From JBDIAR01 sp039812545 (lineage in GTDB: Bacteria > Actinomycetota > Actinomycetes > Actinomycetales > Dermatophilaceae): a stretch of 11,783 bases of DNA. Each line of letters opens with the position of its first letter. The first letter of the stretch is position 1. Position numbers and translations under genes: made by a program. The stretch is from contig JBDIAR010000111.1 in assembly GCA_039812545.1 (NCBI GenBank), positions 1 through 11,783 of the forward strand, read 5' to 3'. The notes below the pieces were generated by a model, which was not told the origin of the DNA, searched no databases, and saw nothing but the letters and a program-made list of their open reading frames with translations. Of this stretch, positions 6,254 through 11,783 are shown piece by piece.

Positions 6254-8755
6254 ATGTTGCGTCTTGCGCTCACAACCGTCTCCGCCCAGGCGCGCCGGCT
6301 CGTGGCTCCGGGCCTGGCGATCGTCCTCGGCGTCATGTTCGTCGCCGCCACCTTGGTCCTGAGCACGACCCTCGTTGAAAGCGCCCGCGCCGCTGCCGGC
6401 CACGACGTCGGGCGGTATGCCGTCATCGTGCGTCCCGACGAATCCCGCGACCGCACAGGGCCGTCCGTCGAGAGCGGCACGCTGCCCTCGAGCCTGTTCG
6501 AGCGTCTGGCGGGCGTGCCGACCGTCCAGCGCGTCGAGGGCCTGCACCGGATCTCGGTCATGATGGGCCCCAACGGGCCAGGCGGGGCCGGTGCGGTGGC
6601 CGTCGAGCCTCCCGACGACCCACGGGTCCGGGTGAGCGCGGGTCGACTCCCCTCCGGAGCGGACGAGGTCGCCGTGACGACGAGCGTGGCCGCCCGGCTC
6701 GCGTTGACAGTGGGTTCGACCGTCCCCGTGGCGGCGACGACCAGGTCCGTCAGTGCCGAGCGTCCGTTGACCGTCGTCGGCGTCGTCGACACGTCACGCT
6801 CGGTGCGCTACGCGGCATACGTGCCCTATGTCTTCGCGCCGAGTGCAACCCTGGTGGCTCTCGCCGGCAACGACGCGTACGGCGAACTGCGGATCATCGC
6901 CAAGGACGGTTCCGACCCGAGCGTCGTCAAAGCGGCCGTCGCGCCGGTTGTGGCGCAATCGGCGCCCGGGGCAACGGCATACACCGGCAAAGAGTTGGCC
7001 GATGCGGCCGCTGACAAGATGGCCGGCGACAAGGCCATGACGACGATGCTGCTGGCGTTCGCCGTGGTCGCACTCTTCGTCGCCGCGCTCGTCATCGCCA
7101 ACACCTTCACGATCCTGCTCGCCCGGCGTTCCCGCGACAGCGCGCTGCTGCGACTCGTCGGCGCCTCCCGAGCCCAGCTCGCCCGGTCAGCCCTCGTGGA
7201 GGCGGTGATCGTCGGGGCGGTCTTCTCCGTGATCGGGGTCGGCGGCGGCATCGCCGCGTGTTGGGGGTTCACCCGGATCTTCGGGGAGGTCTCGTCGATT
7301 CCGTTGTCCCAGTTGGGCGTCCGTATGAGCGACGTGCTGACTCCGATGTGCCTGGGCGTGCTCGTCACAGTGGCAGCCGCCGCCGTCCCGGTCTGGCGGG
7401 CCACTCGGGTGGCGCCCATCGCGGCGCTTCGGCCACAAGGACCGATCAACGTCACCGCGCGGGCCGGTCGGATCCGCCTGTTCGCCGGGTTTGCGGCCAT
7501 CGGTCTCGGCGCCGGCCTGGTGTGGCTTGGCTCCGGTGGTGACATCCAGGCCGGGCTGGCCGGCGGGATGCTGTCCTTCCTCGGGGTGCTCGCGACCGCG
7601 GTGGTTCTGATGCCCGGCATCGTGCGCATCGTGGGCGCTATTCCCCGTAGATTCCTCGGTATTCCAGGGGAACTCGCGGTCCAGAACTGCGCCCGCAATC
7701 CGCGCCGCACGGCGGCCACCATGTCGGCGCTGCTCGTCGGAGTGACGCTCGTCGCGACCATGCTCGTGGGTGCCGCGACCGCCAAGGCCAGCATCGGACG
7801 CGCGCTCGATCAGGCGTATGCCGTCGATCTGGAGATCGCCGCCGAGACCCCCCTGGCGCAGGCGACGATCGCCAAGGCCATTGCCGTCCCGGGGGTCGTC
7901 TCGTCGGCGCGCCTGCGGTCGGCATCGGTGACCCTCCCGGGCGGCATCACCGAGCGAGCCGTCGGGGTGCCGGCAGATGCCGTGGGCGTGTTCCGCGATG
8001 GTGGGGCTGTGACGCACCTGGCGGCCGGCACCGTTTCGCTGAACCCGGAACGGGCGCGCGCGAGCGGTCTGGCCGACGGGCAGCGAATACTTCTCTCCGG
8101 CAAGGACTCTCGTAGCCAGTTCGTCGTCCACATCGCCGGCGCCCAAGAGAATCCCGTGACCGTCGGCGCCGACGACTTGCTCCGCTTGGACCGCTCCGCA
8201 CCCGTCACCGGATTGGCCGTCCGGCTCTCCGACTCCGCAGACCTCCCGGAGGTCGTGGGCTCGTTCGAGGCCGCGGTGGCCGGTACGGGGGCCCACCTGC
8301 AGGGCAGCGCACCTCAACGCGCGGAGATCACCAAGATCCTCGATCTCGTCCTGTTGATCGTCAGCGGCCTGCTCGGGGTGTCCGTCCTGATCGCCGTCGT
8401 GGGCGTGGCCAACACCTTGTCCCTGTCCGCCCTCGAACGAACTCAGGAGTCCGCACTCCTGCGAGCCCTCGGACTGACCCGCGGGCAACTGCGCAGCGCT
8501 CTCGCCGTCGAAGCCGTGCTGCTGGCCTTCGTGGCCACCCTCGTCGGGTTGGGACTCGGAACGTTCTACGGAGCCTCGGGGATATCCAGTGTCCTGCTGA
8601 CCGGCACCCGTCGAACGGCCATCGACGTGGCCCTGCCCTGGGGGCAGTTCGCGGCTATCGCGGTGGCCGCGGTCGCCGCGGGGCTACTCGCCTCAGTCCT
8701 GCCGAGTCGCCGGGCGGCCCGAATCGCCCCGGCCGCAGCCCTCGCCATCGAGTAG
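6254..8755 (+). CDS. FtsX-family ABC transporter permease with two FtsX domains
   Basis: This 833-residue membrane protein is the partner of the upstream ATPase. I infer ten membrane segments: one near 16-40, three in the first FtsX domain (about 261-285, 313-338, 359-382), two central ones (407-430, 437-462), one at about 486-512, and three in the second FtsX domain (695-725, 749-775, 799-818). Two large extracytoplasmic regions (about 41-260 and 513-694) follow segments 1 and 7. The cytoplasmic loops RRSRDSALLRLVGASRAQL and ERTQESALLRALGLTRGQL are the paired ATPase-coupling signatures. This duplicated layout is typical of actinobacterial MacB-like and BceB-like exporters rather than cell-division FtsX, which is much shorter. 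The start at 6254 lies one base after the ATPase stop, with a GGGGG run six bases upstream, indicating co-translation. The substrate is unknown. Export or sensing of an envelope-active compound is an inference from the neighbouring two-component genes. Confidence 0.92.
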   Translation: MLRLALTTVSAQARRLVAPGLAIVLGVMFVAATLVLSTTLVESARAAAGHDVGRYAVIVRPDESRDRTGPSVESGTLPSSLFERLAGVPTVQRVEGLHRISVMMGPNGPGGAGAVAVEPPDDPRVRVSAGRLPSGADEVAVTTSVAARLALTVGSTVPVAATTRSVSAERPLTVVGVVDTSRSVRYAAYVPYVFAPSATLVALAGNDAYGELRIIAKDGSDPSVVKAAVAPVVAQSAPGATAYTGKELADAAADKMAGDKAMTTMLLAFAVVALFVAALVIANTFTILLARRSRDSALLRLVGASRAQLARSALVEAVIVGAVFSVIGVGGGIAACWGFTRIFGEVSSIPLSQLGVRMSDVLTPMCLGVLVTVAAAAVPVWRATRVAPIAALRPQGPINVTARAGRIRLFAGFAAIGLGAGLVWLGSGGDIQAGLAGGMLSFLGVLATAVVLMPGIVRIVGAIPRRFLGIPGELAVQNCARNPRRTAATMSALLVGVTLVATMLVGAATAKASIGRALDQAYAVDLEIAAETPLAQATIAKAIAVPGVVSSARLRSASVTLPGGITERAVGVPADAVGVFRDGGAVTHLAAGTVSLNPERARASGLADGQRILLSGKDSRSQFVVHIAGAQENPVTVGADDLLRLDRSAPVTGLAVRLSDSADLPEVVGSFEAAVAGTGAHLQGSAPQRAEITKILDLVLLIVSGLLGVSVLIAVVGVANTLSLSALERTQESALLRALGLTRGQLRSALAVEAVLLAFVATLVGLGLGTFYGASGISSVLLTGTRRTAIDVALPWGQFAAIAVAAVAAGLLASVLPSRRAARIAPAAALAIE

Positions 8756-8782
8756 GCGACCAAATCCACCAAACCCCTGCCG

Positions 8783-8827
8783 GTGGAGGTTATCGCGGCC
8801 GCCAATGGCGACCGCGATTACCTCCAC
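8783..8827. terminator. Strong bidirectional hairpin between the convergent permease and aconitase genes
   Basis: A 16-base arm (8783-8798) pairs with 8812-8827 with a single T-T mismatch (8791/8819). After one C-A mismatch the stem continues as CGCC (8800-8803) with GGCG (8807-8810) around an AAT loop. It lies in the 93-base gap between two convergent stop codons, so it is symmetric in function as well as in sequence. Neither side has a proper T-tract; the acnA-side transcript carries only short T-runs further down. It is the strongest hairpin I found in the window and most likely ends both transcripts. Confidence 0.75.
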
Positions 8828-8848
8828 ACCCGGATCGGGTTCGTCGGG

Positions 8849-11644
<2,796 letters not shown>

Positions 11645-11651
11645 GTTGGGG

Positions 11652-11657
11652 CTCCTT
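11652..11657 (-). promoter_or_regulatory. Shine-Dalgarno of acnA
   Basis: On the - strand AAGGAG (within GGAAGGAG) lies seven bases before the GTG at 11644. This settles the start and predicts efficient translation. Confidence 0.85.
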
Positions 11658-11669
11658 CCGGGACGGACT

Positions 11670-11684
11670 GCATCGTTGCGATGC
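11670..11684 (-). promoter_or_regulatory. Small hairpin in the probable acnA 5' leader
   Basis: On the - strand GCATCG and CGATGC form a perfect six-base stem with loop CAA, 12 bases upstream of the Shine-Dalgarno. It may stabilise the message or influence translation. It does not carry the loop of an eukaryotic iron-responsive element, and it could be chance. Confidence 0.35.
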
Positions 11685-11706
11685 CCTGTGAAGCAATACC
11701 AGGATA

Positions 11707-11720
11707 TCTTGATATCAAGA
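11707..11720. promoter_or_regulatory. Perfect 14-base palindrome upstream of acnA, likely operator
   Basis: TCTTGATATCAAGA is a perfect palindrome about 65 bases upstream of the acnA start, inside the most AT-rich stretch of the window (about 11690-11735). A second GATATC (11703-11708) overlaps its edge, giving two GATATC copies eight bases apart. Length and symmetry fit a dimeric repressor of the TetR or MarR kind. I do not recognise the motif as the published site of a specific regulator. Confidence 0.6.
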
Positions 11721-11723
11721 CAA

Positions 11724-11729
11724 ATGCTA
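11724..11729 (-). promoter_or_regulatory. Candidate -10 element (TAGCAT) for acnA
   Basis: On the - strand TAGCAT matches TANNNT and four of six bases of the classic -10. Transcription would then start near 11717, within the palindrome, so a bound repressor would block initiation. No good -35 is seen at the right distance. TTGACG (11765-11760) is too far away. Other arrangements, such as TTGTCT at 11723-11718 used as a -35, are possible. Confidence 0.25.
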
Positions 11730-11783
11730 ATGGTGTCGGCAGCCGGATACGCACCCGGCCGTCAACCCTCAAGTATGCCGGTC

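Noticed and set aside
5551..6792. Long - strand open frame of 413 codons opposite the ABC genes
   Set aside because: It spans two genes with intact motifs on the other strand and has a low-complexity composition.
7187..8488. Long - strand open frame of 433 codons opposite the permease gene
   Set aside because: It is rich in His, Gly, Asp and Arg without any domain. The + strand frame gives clear membrane segments and FtsX motifs.
11760..11765. TTGACG as the -35 element of acnA
   Set aside because: No -10-like hexamer lies 16-18 bases downstream. The nearest good one, TAGCAT, is about 30 bases away.

Overview
The window reads as chromosomal DNA of a high-GC Gram-positive bacterium (Actinomycetota). 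I infer this from the strong G/C preference at third codon positions, several GTG starts, the NarL-type kinase/regulator pair and the actinobacterial form of aconitase. A Micrococcales-type host is plausible, but the sequence alone does not prove it. Eight genes lie on the + strand and one on the - strand. They fill almost the whole window, and no gap between genes exceeds about 170 bases. I see no RNA genes, CRISPR arrays, insertion sequences or phage genes.

Layout. (1) Positions 1-711: a MOSC-domain protein of the YiiM type, possibly extending past the left edge. (2) Positions 878-3316: a complete AmmeMemoRadiSam operon in the order amrB (MEMO1 family), amrA (AMMECR1 family), amrS (radical SAM enzyme). 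The genes overlap by 8 and 4 bases, so they are almost certainly co-translated. The system is widely conserved, but I know of no settled biochemical function. (3) Positions 3406-5414: a two-component system, with a membrane-anchored HisKA_3 histidine kinase and a NarL/LuxR-type response regulator sharing a GTGA overlap. (4) Positions 5482-8755: a MacB/LolD-type ABC ATPase and a large FtsX-family permease one base apart, probably the transporter this kinase pair controls or senses through. (5) Positions 11644-8849, - strand: aconitase (acnA), convergent with the permease gene. A strong 45-base hairpin lies between the two.

Regulatory sequence. The acnA upstream region is locally AT-rich. It holds a perfect 14-base palindrome at 11707-11720, a small hairpin in the probable 5' leader and a near-ideal Shine-Dalgarno. 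The histidine kinase gene has a TANNNT -10 element placed so that transcription would begin at its GTG, which suggests a leaderless mRNA. Hairpins follow the MOSC gene, the amr operon and the ABC/acnA junction, and one spans the end of the response-regulator gene.

The most unusual feature is not a gene. The heptamer GTATGCC (reverse complement GGCATAC) occurs 24 times in 11.8 kb by my hand count, 12 times in each orientation. An independent-base estimate for such GC-rich DNA predicts one or two. Most copies encode Ala-Tyr or Tyr-Ala, but two lie in other reading frames and one is non-coding. This suggests selection on the DNA word itself, in the way HIP1 is enriched in cyanobacteria.
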